Positions 11,630 to 20,223 are shown, numbered from the stretch's first letter. The stretch: DNA of 39,872 bases from JBBDXS01 sp040902195 (GCA_040902195.1 JBBDXS010000006.1:1-39872); one strand, 5' to 3'. Notes: generated from the sequence alone by a model not told the origin. Program-made: numbers and translations.

Positions 11630-12523
11630 ATGTCTCTTCTGCCCCTTCTCCACCTTGGCGCCGGCGGCCCGCGTTGGGTCGACTGGAGCATCCACGTCGA
11701 CGCCATCGTGCTGTGCATCGTGCTCGCGTTTGCGTACTACTACGCCGTCGTCGAGCTGCGTCCCCGCGTGTCGGACGCCGGGCGCGTGCGCCGGAGCCAG
11801 GTGTGGCTGTTCTCGCTTGGCTTGCTCGCTCTCTTCGTGGCGGGTGGCACGCCGCTGCACAACATCGGCGAGCAGTACTGGCTCAGCGCGCACATGGTGC
11901 AGCACTTGCTGTTCACCATCGCCGCGCCGCCGCTCCTCATCGCTGGGACGCCGTCGTGGCTCTGGACGTGGCTGCTGAAGCGGCGTGTCGTATTTCCCGT
12001 TATGCGCGTCCTCACACACCCGCTCATCGCGTTCTCGATCTTCAACGGCCTCCTCATCCTTACGCACCTACCGCCGGCGGTCGACCTGGCGTTGCACAAC
12101 GGTCTGTTTCACTTCGCCGTCCACGTTGTGCTTGTGCTTTCGGGACTCCTGATGTGGTGGCCCATCCTCAGCCCGATGCCATCGCTGCCGAGGCTGTCGC
12201 CTCCGCTCCAGCTCGTCTATCTCTTCGTGCAATCGATTCTGCCTGCGGTCGTCGCATCGTTCGTCACGTTCGCCGACCGTCCGGTGTACAAGTTCTACGC
12301 AGACGCGCCGCGCCTCTTCGATGTCTCCGCGGTGGCAGACCAGCAGATCGCCGGGGGCCTGATGAAGTTCATCGGCAGCGTTGTACTCTGGAGCTTTATG
12401 ACGGTGGTCTTCTTCAAGTGGTATCAGCGCGAAGAGGCCGATGAGAGGGAGCCGCGCTGGGACGACGTCGAGGCGGAGCTGGGCGAGCTCGGCCTGCAGC
12501 AGAGCCGCGAGACCACCGCATAA
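11630..12523 (+). CDS. ctaG: Cytochrome c oxidase assembly factor, caa3 CtaG family
   Basis: A 297-residue polytopic membrane protein of the caa3-type CtaG family (unrelated to the Cox11-like CtaG of proteobacteria), thought to help deliver copper to the oxidase. It shows about seven hydrophobic segments. The family's conserved His residues appear in TPLHNIGEQYWLSAHMVQHLL and VHVVLVLSGLLMWWPIL. The C-terminus is a charged cytosolic tail. It is the last gene of the oxidase operon, followed by a perfect hairpin. The start ATG has a modest GAGGAG site. Confidence 0.92.
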   Translation: MSLLPLLHLGAGGPRWVDWSIHVDAIVLCIVLAFAYYYAVVELRPRVSDAGRVRRSQVWLFSLGLLALFVAGGTPLHNIGEQYWLSAHMVQHLLFTIAAPPLLIAGTPSWLWTWLLKRRVVFPVMRVLTHPLIAFSIFNGLLILTHLPPAVDLALHNGLFHFAVHVVLVLSGLLMWWPILSPMPSLPRLSPPLQLVYLFVQSILPAVVASFVTFADRPVYKFYADAPRLFDVSAVADQQIAGGLMKFIGSVVLWSFMTVVFFKWYQREEADEREPRWDDVEAELGELGLQQSRETTA

Positions 12524-12528
12524 CAAAC

Positions 12529-12551
12529 GAGGCCGTCGTCACGACGGCCTC
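12529..12551. terminator. Bidirectional hairpin between ctaG and cupredoxin gene
   Basis: GAGGCCGTCG and CGACGGCCTC form a perfect 10-bp stem around TCA, six bases after the ctaG stop and between convergent genes. There is no T-tract on either side, so how it terminates is uncertain. Confidence 0.7.
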
Positions 12552-12577
12552 GCGCCTTCCTAGAACCAGCTCTCTGG

Positions 12578-13321
12578 CTACTCGACCGTGAACGACGCGT
12601 ACATGCCCGACTCGTAGTGGGCCGGTACATTGCAGAACAGCACGTACGCTCCGGGCTCGAGGTCGGCCGGAACGTCCACCTTCTGCGACGCCGGGATCGT
12701 CGGTGGCGACTCCGCCACGATGTCCAGGGCGTCTACGTCCACCTGGAATTTATCAGAATCGATTGGCAGGCCGTCGGCGGGGAGATCCGTCTTCGCGGCG
12801 TGGAAGTTGTGGATTTGCGATCCCACGTTTTGCACATCGAACGTAATCGATCCGGGCCCGGTCGTCGCCGGGTCGACGGTGAGCGCGTAGGGTGAATCGT
12901 GCAACTCGACGAGAATGCCGCCGCCCGGGCCCTGCGTTCCGCCCGGCGTCGGCTCGGCCCCGTTGACGTGTGCTGGGGCCGGTTCTTCGTGAACGGCCGC
13001 CCAGACGCCCCCGGCGGTTAGTAGCGATGCCGCGACGAGGAAGATCGGCGCGAGCTGGAAGATCGAGATCGTAGGCCGCGATGCGAGGTAGGCGGCCGCA
13101 AGAAGGATGAAGAGCGCCACGCCGATAGCGAGCGGCGTCGCCATGGTCACGTCGCCGACCTTGTAATCGTTCAGCTCGAGATAGATGCGAGAGAGCCCGT
13201 AGACGCTGAGAACCGCGAAGAGGAAGACCGCTGCTGGGATCAGCAGCGGCAGCGCCAGGCGGCTGTGGGCCTCCTGCGCATCTCGTTCTCGCCGGTCTTC
13301 GGGCAGGTCTTGGTCTGCCAT
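12578..13321 (-). CDS. Membrane-anchored cupredoxin
   Basis: A 247-residue protein predicted to carry electrons or copper at the outer membrane face. Residues 1-22 are charged and cytosolic. Three hydrophobic segments follow (about 23-46, 60-80, 85-108). A Gly/Pro linker leads to a type 1 copper domain (about 135-247). Likely ligands are His171 (or His174), Cys230, His235 and Met240, with the C-x4-H-x4-M spacing of blue copper proteins. The ATG at 13321 is eight bases from GGAGG. The GTG one codon earlier is less well placed. It lies between ctaG and ctaA but on the opposite strand, so it may be an electron donor to the oxidase or a copper buffer. The partner is an inference. Confidence 0.85.
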   Translation of the reverse strand: MADQDLPEDRRERDAQEAHSRLALPLLIPAAVFLFAVLSVYGLSRIYLELNDYKVGDVTMATPLAIGVALFILLAAAYLASRPTISIFQLAPIFLVAASLLTAGGVWAAVHEEPAPAHVNGAEPTPGGTQGPGGGILVELHDSPYALTVDPATTGPGSITFDVQNVGSQIHNFHAAKTDLPADGLPIDSDKFQVDVDALDIVAESPPTIPASQKVDVPADLEPGAYVLFCNVPAHYESGMYASFTVE

Positions 13322-13377
13322 CACTTGTACCTCCTATCACAATGACGGAGTTCGGTCAAGAGATTGGCCGAGGACCT

Positions 13378-13406
13378 TTGCCGTTCAGCCGCGAACTTGA
13401 TATAGT
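13378..13406 (+). promoter_or_regulatory. ctaA promoter
   Basis: TTGCCG (13378-13383), 17 bases and TATAGT (13401-13406) lie in the divergent gap before ctaA. This is one of the clearer promoters in the window. No good minus-strand promoter was found for the cupredoxin gene. Confidence 0.6.
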
Positions 13407-13464
13407 CGCCTTGTACTCTTCGTCACAATCGGCTGCTGACCAGCTAGATTAGGATTGCCAACCC

Positions 13465-14430
13465 ATGACGTCGACCCGCTTCCGCTGGCTCGTGCTGGCG
13501 ACGCTGGTGGCGACATACGGCCTGATTATCGTGGGCGCCTTCGTCCGCGCGACGGGCTCCGGCGACGCCTGCCCGGACTGGCCTACATGCCATGGCGAGC
13601 TGCTGCCGCCGCTCGATTATCATGTCCTGATTGAGTTCTCGCACCGACTCCTTGCGTCCGTCGTGGGCTTCCTCGTCCTCGGAACGGCGATCGCGGCCTG
13701 GCGCGGCGACCGATCATCGCGGGTGATCGTGTGGGGTTCGACGCTGGCCGTCGCTCTCGTCATCGCGCAGATCATCCTGGGTGGCTTGACGGTGCTGAAC
13801 GACCTGTCCGCGAACCTTGTGACGGCCCACCTCTCGCTAGCCGCGGCGCTCCTGGCGACGTTCGTTGTGCTTGCGATCGCTTCGTTCCGGCCGCTCGGCT
13901 CGTTCCAGCTACGAGGCGAACCGTTCTCGTTTCGCAACCTGGCCGCAGTCGCCGCGATCGCGACGTTTCTGCTCATGCTTACCGGCTCGTACGTGAGCGG
14001 CAGCGGCGCCGGCCTCGCGTTTCGCGACTGGCCGCTCTTCGACGGGAAGCTCATGCCGGACGGCGGACGCCTCGCCATGATCCACGTCACGCATCGATTG
14101 GCCGCTGCCGCTGTGGGCGTGGTGATCGGCTATCTCGCCCTCCAAGCGTGGCGGACCCAGCGCGCGAACAGCGCCGTCGTGCTTGCGTCGGCGGCCGCGC
14201 TGGCGCTCTACGTCGCGCAGATCTTCGTCGGCGCGGCGCAAATCTGGACGCTGCTCAAGCCGCCGGCGGTAGCCGCGCACCTCGCGCTGGCCACCGCGCT
14301 GTGGGCGGCGCTCGTCGCTGATACACTGTTGGCGAACCAGGCCGCTCAGGAAGCGCCTACCCGCACGCTCGAGCGGCAGCAGCGCGCAAAGGCGGCCGCG
14401 GGGGCCTTGCCGGCGCGGAGGACATCGTAG
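13465..14430 (+). CDS. ctaA: Heme A synthase
   Basis: CtaA (COX15 family) oxidises the C8 methyl of heme O to the formyl group of heme A, the cofactor of the oxidase upstream. The 321-residue protein has eight hydrophobic segments in two related halves. Four heme-ligand His residues fall at the family positions: His60 (EFSHR), His122 (TAHL), His210 (HVTHR) and His272 (AAHL). The extracellular Cys36 and Cys42 (CPDWPTC) can form the regulatory disulfide. It is followed two bases later by ctaB. The tail after residue 285 is basic. Confidence 0.96.
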   Translation: MTSTRFRWLVLATLVATYGLIIVGAFVRATGSGDACPDWPTCHGELLPPLDYHVLIEFSHRLLASVVGFLVLGTAIAAWRGDRSSRVIVWGSTLAVALVIAQIILGGLTVLNDLSANLVTAHLSLAAALLATFVVLAIASFRPLGSFQLRGEPFSFRNLAAVAAIATFLLMLTGSYVSGSGAGLAFRDWPLFDGKLMPDGGRLAMIHVTHRLAAAAVGVVIGYLALQAWRTQRANSAVVLASAAALALYVAQIFVGAAQIWTLLKPPAVAAHLALATALWAALVADTLLANQAAQEAPTRTLERQQRAKAAAGALPARRTS

Positions 14431-14432
14431 AG

Positions 14433-15368
14433 ATGCTGAGACAGGAAGCCATCGCGAAGTCACTCGAGGTGCCCGTCGCCGTTGTAAGGCCGGCCAGCCC
14501 GAGCCTGCTCGACACGGCGAAGGCCTATCTCGCGCTGACGAAGCCGCGTATCGTCGTCCTGCTGCTCGTCACGACGCTGCCCGCGATGATCCTCGCGGGC
14601 GGCGAAATGCCCTCGCCCTGGCTAGCGTTCTTGACGCTGGCCGGTGGCATGCTCGCGGCCGGCGGCGCGAACGCGATCAACTGCTACATCGATCGCGACA
14701 TCGACAGCATGATGGCGCGCACGCGCGGGCGTCCGTTGCCCGCGGGCGCCGTCGAGCCGGAGCGGGCGTTGCTGTTTGGCATCTTGCTCGGCGTGATCTC
14801 GTTCCAGGAGCTGGCGCTCGGCGTCAACCTCGCGAGCGCGTTTCTCGCGCTCGGCGCGATGGCGTTCTACGTCTTCGTCTACACGATGTGGCTCAAGCGC
14901 AGCACGGACCAGAACATCGTCATCGGGGGGGCCGCTGGTGCCATGCCGCCGCTAGTCGGCTATGCGGCCGTCACGGGCGGTCTCGATTGGGCGGCCCTCG
15001 CGCTGTTCGGCATTATCTTCTTGTGGACGCCGCCGCACTTCTGGGCGCTGGCACAGCGCTACAAGGCCGACTACGCGCGCGCCTCCGTGCCGATGATGCC
15101 TGTCGTGAGGGGAGATGCGGAGACGAACCGCCAGAGCCTGATCTACACCGTCGCGCTCGTCGCGTGTAGTCTCGCGCTCATCCCGGCAGCATCGATGGGG
15201 CCCGTGTACATCGTGACCGCATCGTTGCTCGGGGTGGGCTTCCTCGCGATGTCGCTGCGCTTGTGGCGCAACCCGCGTCCTAGCGCGAGCAAAGCGGTCT
15301 TTACCTACTCGCTCGCGTACCTCGCGCTGCTGTTCGTCGCGATCGGCGTCGACCCGTTCGTAGCGTGA
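14433..15368 (+). CDS. ctaB: Protoheme IX farnesyltransferase (heme O synthase)
   Basis: CtaB (COX10) adds farnesyl diphosphate to protoheme to make heme O, the substrate of CtaA. It has 311 residues and belongs to the UbiA superfamily. The first prenyl-diphosphate site is NAINCYIDRDIDSMMARTRG, with Asn83, Asp87 and Asp91, and the second polar loop carries KRSTDQNIVIGG. About nine membrane segments are visible. GGAGGAC precedes the ATG inside the end of ctaA. Its TGA overlaps the GTG of the next gene, so the three genes should be cotranscribed. Confidence 0.96.
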   Translation: MLRQEAIAKSLEVPVAVVRPASPSLLDTAKAYLALTKPRIVVLLLVTTLPAMILAGGEMPSPWLAFLTLAGGMLAAGGANAINCYIDRDIDSMMARTRGRPLPAGAVEPERALLFGILLGVISFQELALGVNLASAFLALGAMAFYVFVYTMWLKRSTDQNIVIGGAAGAMPPLVGYAAVTGGLDWAALALFGIIFLWTPPHFWALAQRYKADYARASVPMMPVVRGDAETNRQSLIYTVALVACSLALIPAASMGPVYIVTASLLGVGFLAMSLRLWRNPRPSASKAVFTYSLAYLALLFVAIGVDPFVA

Positions 15369-15703
15369 CGCTGCGGCCTGCCGTCCTTCTTGTTCTCTCG
15401 TTCCTACTGATCAACGTAGCTGCCTGCGGAGGCGGTAACGGCGAGAAGTCGGTGACCGGCATCGTCATCGATGTCCAGTCGGACTCGCTCACGACGCTCG
15501 ATGCGTTTACGGTCCACTCGAACGATGGCAAAACGCTCGTCTTCCACGTCGCGCCGGACGCCAACCCTGGCCCGCAGGAGGGGTTCGTGGGCGGACACCT
15601 GCGTTCGCACTTGCTGGCGGCATCGCAGGTGAGGGTCTACTACCGCGAGGAAAGCGGGGATCTCTTAGCGACGCGCATCGAAGATATCCTGGCCCCTAGC
15701 TAG
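15365..15703 (+). CDS. Small lipoprotein of the heme A operon
   Basis: A 112-residue predicted lipoprotein: signal MTLRPAVLLVLSFLLINVAAC with Cys21, then Gly-rich linker and a small beta-rich domain. It begins with GTG in a GTGA overlap with ctaB, which argues for coupled translation and a role tied to oxidase biogenesis or the outer membrane face. No catalytic or metal site stands out except isolated His residues (VHSN, FHVAP, GGHLRSH) in the mature part. The domain could be OB-like. Function unknown. It ends CTAGCTAG against the convergent gene. Confidence 0.8.
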   Translation: MTLRPAVLLVLSFLLINVAACGGGNGEKSVTGIVIDVQSDSLTTLDAFTVHSNDGKTLVFHVAPDANPGPQEGFVGGHLRSHLLAASQVRVYYREESGDLLATRIEDILAPS

Positions 15704-16580
15704 TCGCGACGGCACCGATCGCCAGCCGCAGCTCCTCGACGCTCGCCGCGCCTTCGAAACGCATCGCGATCTCTCCGTTCCCATCGACAATGAATACCCA
15801 CGGCTCGGTCTGGAGCTTCCATAGGTTCGTAGGGGCTGCCGGCACAAAGGCGCCCTGGTCGTCGGCAACGATCTCTCCCTCTTCCGTTAGCTCGAACGGT
15901 TCGATGTGGATGAAGTTCACATTGTCCGAAAAGTCCGGCAGGACGGCCTTGATGTTGTCGAGCACCGGCCCGCAGAAGCGCGTCTGGCAGAACGCAGGCG
16001 TCGCGAAGATGACGACGAACGGCTTGTCCGCATCCAGCGCCTGCGTGATCGTCATCTCGTAGAGCGCCGGCTCCGGGTGCTCATCGGTGGACATGCGCGT
16101 GATGCTCGCCGTATCGAGCGTGAGGTTCTCCGCCGCAGGCGCCGGGTCGCCGATCGTCGGTGCGATGCCGTCCGGCGTAACCGGGAACGAGAAATCGACC
16201 TCCGACTCTTTGCCGTCCTGGGTCGCGGTCACGCGCGCGGCCCACGTTCCGGCTTCGGTGAAGTCCACCATCGCCGTCCAGAAGCCCGTGACGTCCGGGA
16301 TCGCCCAGATGAAGTCGGCGTCCTGTTCGTGCTGGGGCTCTTCGTCCAGCAGGAAGGCGATGTGTACCGATGTCCCGGCCGTTTGCTGAATCGGGTGGTT
16401 CGTTGCGTCGACGAGGCCGAACGCGAAGCGGTTTTGTCCCACGACAAGCTCTGTATTGCCCGGCAACGGCCGGATCGAGCCTTCAGCCTCTGGTGTGCCG
16501 TTCCCGTCGCCGCCGCTGCCCCCGCATGCGGCGATGGTGAGCGAGGCGAGCAGCAGGGCGGCGATGGTGAAGCGTTGCAT
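15696..16580 (-). CDS. Lipoprotein with thioredoxin-like domain (CxxxxC)
   Basis: A 294-residue lipoprotein: signal with lipobox Cys19, a Gly/Asp linker, an Ig-like N-terminal domain (about 40-135, FWTAMVDFTEAGTWAARV), and a thioredoxin-fold domain from about 145. The active-site region reads FATPAFCQTRFCGPVLD, so the two Cys (198 and 203) are spaced by four residues, not two as in thioredoxin. ALYEMTITQALDADKPFVVIF and EPWVFIVDGNGEIAMRFEG are typical thioredoxin-like strands. SCO-like copper or disulfide handling for the oxidase is plausible but no SCO His was identified. It follows an ABC transporter pair by 20 bases, probably in one operon. Confidence 0.8.
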   Translation of the reverse strand: MQRFTIAALLLASLTIAACGGSGGDGNGTPEAEGSIRPLPGNTELVVGQNRFAFGLVDATNHPIQQTAGTSVHIAFLLDEEPQHEQDADFIWAIPDVTGFWTAMVDFTEAGTWAARVTATQDGKESEVDFSFPVTPDGIAPTIGDPAPAAENLTLDTASITRMSTDEHPEPALYEMTITQALDADKPFVVIFATPAFCQTRFCGPVLDNIKAVLPDFSDNVNFIHIEPFELTEEGEIVADDQGAFVPAAPTNLWKLQTEPWVFIVDGNGEIAMRFEGAASVEELRLAIGAVATS

Positions 16581-16600
16581 TGGTATTCCTTCCGTTCCAG

Positions 16601-17392
16601 CTATTCCATCAGCGGCGGGCGTCGCGCGCCCAGCACGAGCAGCGCTGCGGCGAGTGCGCCCAGTACGGCGAAGTCCGGTATCAGTCCGATGTTGTCGGCG
16701 CTCCCATCAGCGTACAGCGCGAGCTGCAGGAGATCGACCGCGTAGCTGAGCGGGTCCGCCAGCGCGAGCGCCTGCAGCCAGGTTGGTAGTTCCGACAGCG
16801 GGAAAAACGCGCCCGACAGGAAGAGTAGCGGGAAGAGCACGACGTTCATGATTAAGTGAAAGCCCTGCATCGTGCGGATGCGCGACGCGAGCACCTGCGC
16901 AAGGCCGCTCAGTAGAAGGTTCAGCAACACGACGGTCGCCACTGCGAGCAGCACGCTCAGCACGATGCCGTACTGCCACTCGAGGTCGATTGCCGGGATC
17001 GCGGATGCGATTGCCAGGATCGCCAGTGCCTGGATGCTGCCGATCGCGATGCCGCCCAGCGCTTTGCCGATCAGGATCGAAACCGCCGTGTGCGGCGACA
17101 CGAGCAGCACCTTCAGCATCCCGGAGTCGCGGTCCTGATAAAACGATGCGCTTGAAAACGTCGACGAGAAGAGCGCGGTCATCACCATGATGCCGGGTAC
17201 GAGGTACGTGGTGTAGTCGCCGTTCCTTAGGCTCGACGGGTCCAGCCCGTCAGACACGCCGATCCCCAGTAAGGCAAGCAGCATGAGCGGGAACAAGAGA
17301 GACGACCCCAGCTGCGATCTCGAACGCAAGAACGCCCGCACGTCGCGCGAGAAGAGCGCGCCCCAGGCGCTGAGCGTCAGAGTCGCGTTCAC
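16601..17392 (-). CDS. ABC-2 type transporter permease
   Basis: A 263-residue membrane protein with six hydrophobic segments. The family signature FLSGAFFPLSELPTWLQALALADPLSYAVDLLQL near 195-230 marks an ABC-2 export permease. It starts with GTG in a GTGA overlap with the ATPase gene upstream, so the two are coupled and form one exporter. The substrate is unknown. Location among oxidase genes and next to a thioredoxin-like lipoprotein hints at heme, copper or a redox compound, but families like this also export drugs and polysaccharides. Confidence 0.88.
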   Translation of the reverse strand: MNATLTLSAWGALFSRDVRAFLRSRSQLGSSLLFPLMLLALLGIGVSDGLDPSSLRNGDYTTYLVPGIMVMTALFSSTFSSASFYQDRDSGMLKVLLVSPHTAVSILIGKALGGIAIGSIQALAILAIASAIPAIDLEWQYGIVLSVLLAVATVVLLNLLLSGLAQVLASRIRTMQGFHLIMNVVLFPLLFLSGAFFPLSELPTWLQALALADPLSYAVDLLQLALYADGSADNIGLIPDFAVLGALAAALLVLGARRPPLME

Positions 17393-18354
17393 GACGCGGG
17401 CTCCTCTTCGTCGCCGCGCAGTGGCGCACCGGCCACCTCAAAGTACGCGTCCTCCAGCGTCGATGGCTCCATGCGGATCGCGCGCACGCCGTCGGCGCCG
17501 GCCTGGAAGAGGCGCGGCACGAACGACGACACGTCATCGACCGTCACGTGTAGCGTCTGTCCCGCCGCGACGACGGTTCCCACGCCCGGCCAGTCCGCGA
17601 TCGCTTTCGAGATCACGGCCGCGGAGCCGTCGTTGCACTCGAGCAGCACGGCGTCGCGGCGGAGGCCGTGCTTGAGATCGCTGGGCGTTCCCTGCGCGAC
17701 GAGACGGCCGCGAGACAGGAACGCGACGGTGTCGCACTCGCGCTCCGCCTCGAGGACGTCGTTCGTTGCGAGCAGCAGCGTGACGCCGGCGGCGCGAGTC
17801 GCGCGCAGGTGTTCCCAGAGCGCCCGCCGCGAGTCGGGATCGAGCCCCGTCGACGGCTCATCGAGGAGCAGGAGTTTCGGTTCGGGCAGCAGGGCCCGCG
17901 CCAGCTCGAGACGCCGCCGCAGACCGCCTGAGAGCGTTCGCACGGCTTCGTTACCGCGCTCGGCCAGTCCGAACCGCCCCAGCAGCGCCTCGATGCGGCT
18001 GCGCAGCGTGTCGCCGCCCAGGCCGAAGAGCTTGCCGTGGAGCGCGAGCGTCTCCCGCAGCGTCATCAGCGGGTCGAGGCAGCTCTCTTGGAACACGACG
18101 CCGGTCTGCCTCCGGACATCGGGTAGGGGCGGGCGGCCGAGGACGAGAACCTGCCCCTCGTCGGGCGTCCGCAGGCCCGCCACAAGCGAGAGGAGGGTGC
18201 TCTTTCCGGAGCCGTTCGGCCCCAGGAGGCCGAACACGCTGGAGTGCGGGATGGAAAGCGATACGCCATCCAGCGCGCGCCGTTCGCCGTAGGAGACGGT
18301 GACGTTGCTTACGTCAACTGCATACGGGGCTTGAGCCATGAGAGCTACGGTCAT
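17389..18354 (-). CDS. ABC transporter ATP-binding protein
   Basis: A 321-residue ATPase partner of the permease downstream. Walker A is GPNGSGKSTL, the Q-loop is VVFQESCLDPLMTLRE, the signature is LSGGLRRRLELARAL, and Walker B is LLLLDEPSTGLDPDSRR. A C-terminal extension of about 80 residues (from about 235) is typical of ABC-2 exporters of the CcmA/NatA/DrrA type. Two in-frame ATGs, at 18354 and 18339, both lack a clear Shine-Dalgarno, so the start is uncertain by five codons. First gene of a three-gene operon, divergent from nadE. Confidence 0.92.
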   Translation of the reverse strand: MTVALMAQAPYAVDVSNVTVSYGERRALDGVSLSIPHSSVFGLLGPNGSGKSTLLSLVAGLRTPDEGQVLVLGRPPLPDVRRQTGVVFQESCLDPLMTLRETLALHGKLFGLGGDTLRSRIEALLGRFGLAERGNEAVRTLSGGLRRRLELARALLPEPKLLLLDEPSTGLDPDSRRALWEHLRATRAAGVTLLLATNDVLEAERECDTVAFLSRGRLVAQGTPSDLKHGLRRDAVLLECNDGSAAVISKAIADWPGVGTVVAAGQTLHVTVDDVSSFVPRLFQAGADGVRAIRMEPSTLEDAYFEVAGAPLRGDEEEPAS

Positions 18355-18385
18355 CGTAGCGGAGCATTGCCGCTGACGAAACGGC

Positions 18386-18414
18386 TTGACCGGCCATCCC
18401 CCGCCTCCGATAAT
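18386..18414 (+). promoter_or_regulatory. nadE promoter
   Basis: TTGACC (18386-18391), 17 bases and GATAAT (18409-18414) each match the consensus at five of six positions. It is the best promoter in the window. Transcription would start near 18421. Confidence 0.65.
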
Positions 18415-18420
18415 AGAGGC

Positions 18421-18451
18421 GAGGGGTTATTGTACTCTGTACACTAATTAG
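18421..18451 (+). promoter_or_regulatory. Inverted repeat between Shine-Dalgarno and nadE ATG
   Basis: GAGGGG (18421-18426) is too far from the ATG to be a normal ribosome site. The gap holds TGTAC-TCT-GTACA (18431-18443) flanked by TTA and TAA, a hairpin spanning 18427-18447. Folding it would place GAGGGG about five bases from the start codon. The same repeat could be a repressor site, and TACACT (18440-18445) could be a -10 for a leaderless transcript. Confidence 0.4.
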
Positions 18452-20164
18452 ATGAAGACGCTCCGAGTCGGCCTCGCCCAGATCAATACGACGATCGGCG
18501 ACCTCGACGGCAACGTCGCCAAGGTGCTCGAGTACGCTGCGCAGGCGGGCGATCTCGGCTGCGACGTCGTCGCGTTTCCGGAGCTGGCCGTCACGGGCTA
18601 TCCGCCGGAAGACCTGCTCCTGCGCCGCTCCTTCATCGTCGATAACCTCGCCGCGCTGCGAACCCTCGTCGATCGCTCGAAGGGGCTGCCGGTGCTCGTC
18701 GTTGGCTTCGTCGATAGTGACGACGGCGGGATCTACAACGCGGCCGCGGTTGTCCACGACGGCAAGCTCGCGGGCGTGTACCACAAGTGGCTGCTGCCGA
18801 ACTACGGCGTCTTCGACGAGAAGCGCTACTTCCGCGCCGGCAGCGAAGCGCCCGTCTTCGAGATCGCCCCTGCCCAACCGGCAGGCGGGGGCGTGCGCAT
18901 TGGCGTGAACGTCTGCGAGGACATCTGGTCCTCGGCGGGCCCAACGCGCGCGCAGGCGCAGGCAGGCGCCGAGGTCATCGTCAATATCAACGGCTCGCCG
19001 TACCACGCCGGTAAGGCGCACGAGCGCGAAGCGATCGTGTCGGCGCGCGTGCGCGAGAACGGCGTCGCGCTTTGCTACGTGAACATGGTCGGCGGCCAGG
19101 ACGAGCTCGTCTTCGACGGCGGCAGCATGATCGTCGATGCCTCCGGCGCGGTCATCGCGCGCGCGCCCCAGTTCGACGAGGAGCTGCTCGTTTGCGATGT
19201 GCCTGCGCTGGACAAGACGCCTCAGCCCGTCGCGAGCTGTCCACTGATCTCGATCAGCAGCGCGCCGTCCGGAGCGAAGCCGCCGGTCGCGTCGCGCATC
19301 GCCCAGCCGCTCTCGCCGGATGCTGAGGTCTACGCTGCCCTTGTCACCGCCACGCGTGACTACGTGCGCAAGATCGGCTACGAACGAGTCGTCGTTGGCC
19401 TGTCGGGTGGCATCGACTCCACGATGGTCGCTGGGATTGCCGTCGACGCCCTGGGCGCCGATCGCGTGAAGGCCGTCTCGATGCCGTCGCGCTACTCCTC
19501 CGAGGGCTCGATCGCGGACGCCCGCATCGCAGCCGACAACATGGGCATCGAGCTGCTGATCGTGCCCATCGAGCCGGCGCACGCAGCCTACCTCGAGATG
19601 CTGCGCGGACCGTTCGGCGGCGCGGAGCCCGGCACGGCTGAGGAGAACCTGCAGGCGCGCATCAGGGGCAACGTGCTGATGGCGCTCTCGAACAAGTTCG
19701 GCTGGCTCGTGCTGACGACGGGGAACAAGAGCGAGTACGCCACGGGCTACTGCACGTTGTACGGCGACATGGCGGGCGGCTACGCTGTCCTCAAGGACGT
19801 GCCGAAGACGTTGGTCTATCGCCTCGCCGAGCACCGCAACCGAGCCGCTGGCCGCGATCTTGTCCCGCGATCCGTCATCGAGAAGCCGCCGTCGGCCGAG
19901 CTGCGCCCGGACCAGCTTGATATCGATTCGCTCCCTCCGTACAGCGTGCTCGACCCCATCCTGGAGGCGTACGTCGAGGACGAGAAAAGCCTCGAGGAGA
20001 TCGTGGCGCTGGGCCACGACGAGGCGCTCGCGCGTCGCGTGATGGGCATGGTCGACCGGAACGAGTACAAGCGCCGCCAGGCGCCACCCGGCGTGAAGAT
20101 CACGCCTCGCGCTTTCGGGCGCGACCGCCGCCTGCCTCTCGCCAACAAGTACCGCGGCTACTAG
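18452..20164 (+). CDS. nadE: Glutamine-dependent NAD+ synthetase
   Basis: NadE makes NAD+ from deamido-NAD+, ATP and glutamine. The 570-residue protein joins two domains. The N-terminal nitrilase-type glutaminase (1 to about 275) has the triad Glu44 (FPELAVTGYPPEDLL), Lys112 (HKWLLPNYGVFDEKRYF) and Cys155 (NVCEDIW). The C-terminal ATP-pyrophosphatase synthetase has the P-loop GLSGGIDST near 316-324, plus GNKSEYATGYCTLYGDMAGG. The length is normal for the fused bacterial enzyme. It is a single gene with its own promoter. It is not obviously part of the respiratory set, though it supplies NAD. Confidence 0.97.
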   Translation: MKTLRVGLAQINTTIGDLDGNVAKVLEYAAQAGDLGCDVVAFPELAVTGYPPEDLLLRRSFIVDNLAALRTLVDRSKGLPVLVVGFVDSDDGGIYNAAAVVHDGKLAGVYHKWLLPNYGVFDEKRYFRAGSEAPVFEIAPAQPAGGGVRIGVNVCEDIWSSAGPTRAQAQAGAEVIVNINGSPYHAGKAHEREAIVSARVRENGVALCYVNMVGGQDELVFDGGSMIVDASGAVIARAPQFDEELLVCDVPALDKTPQPVASCPLISISSAPSGAKPPVASRIAQPLSPDAEVYAALVTATRDYVRKIGYERVVVGLSGGIDSTMVAGIAVDALGADRVKAVSMPSRYSSEGSIADARIAADNMGIELLIVPIEPAHAAYLEMLRGPFGGAEPGTAEENLQARIRGNVLMALSNKFGWLVLTTGNKSEYATGYCTLYGDMAGGYAVLKDVPKTLVYRLAEHRNRAAGRDLVPRSVIEKPPSAELRPDQLDIDSLPPYSVLDPILEAYVEDEKSLEEIVALGHDEALARRVMGMVDRNEYKRRQAPPGVKITPRAFGRDRRLPLANKYRGY

Positions 20165-20189
20165 CCTCCTTCCCCCGAAGGACAGCCTC

Positions 20190-20222
20190 GTAGGCGCGGG
20201 GCTTAAGACCCCCCCGGTCGCC
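20190..20222. repeat. GTAGG-type hairpin element after nadE
   Basis: GTAGG at 20190 opens a hairpin: GGCG-CGGGG (20193-20201) pairs with CCCCG and, after two unpaired bases, CGCC (20212-20222). It could terminate nadE. It resembles the element at 22717 in starting GTAGG and ending CGCC, which suggests a dispersed repeat family. Confidence 0.4.
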
Positions 20223-20223
20223 C

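Noticed and set aside
13322..13377. Promoter for the minus-strand cupredoxin gene from TTGACC
   Set aside because: TTGACC is followed by a TGATAG box only 14 bases later, a spacing too short for a normal promoter.
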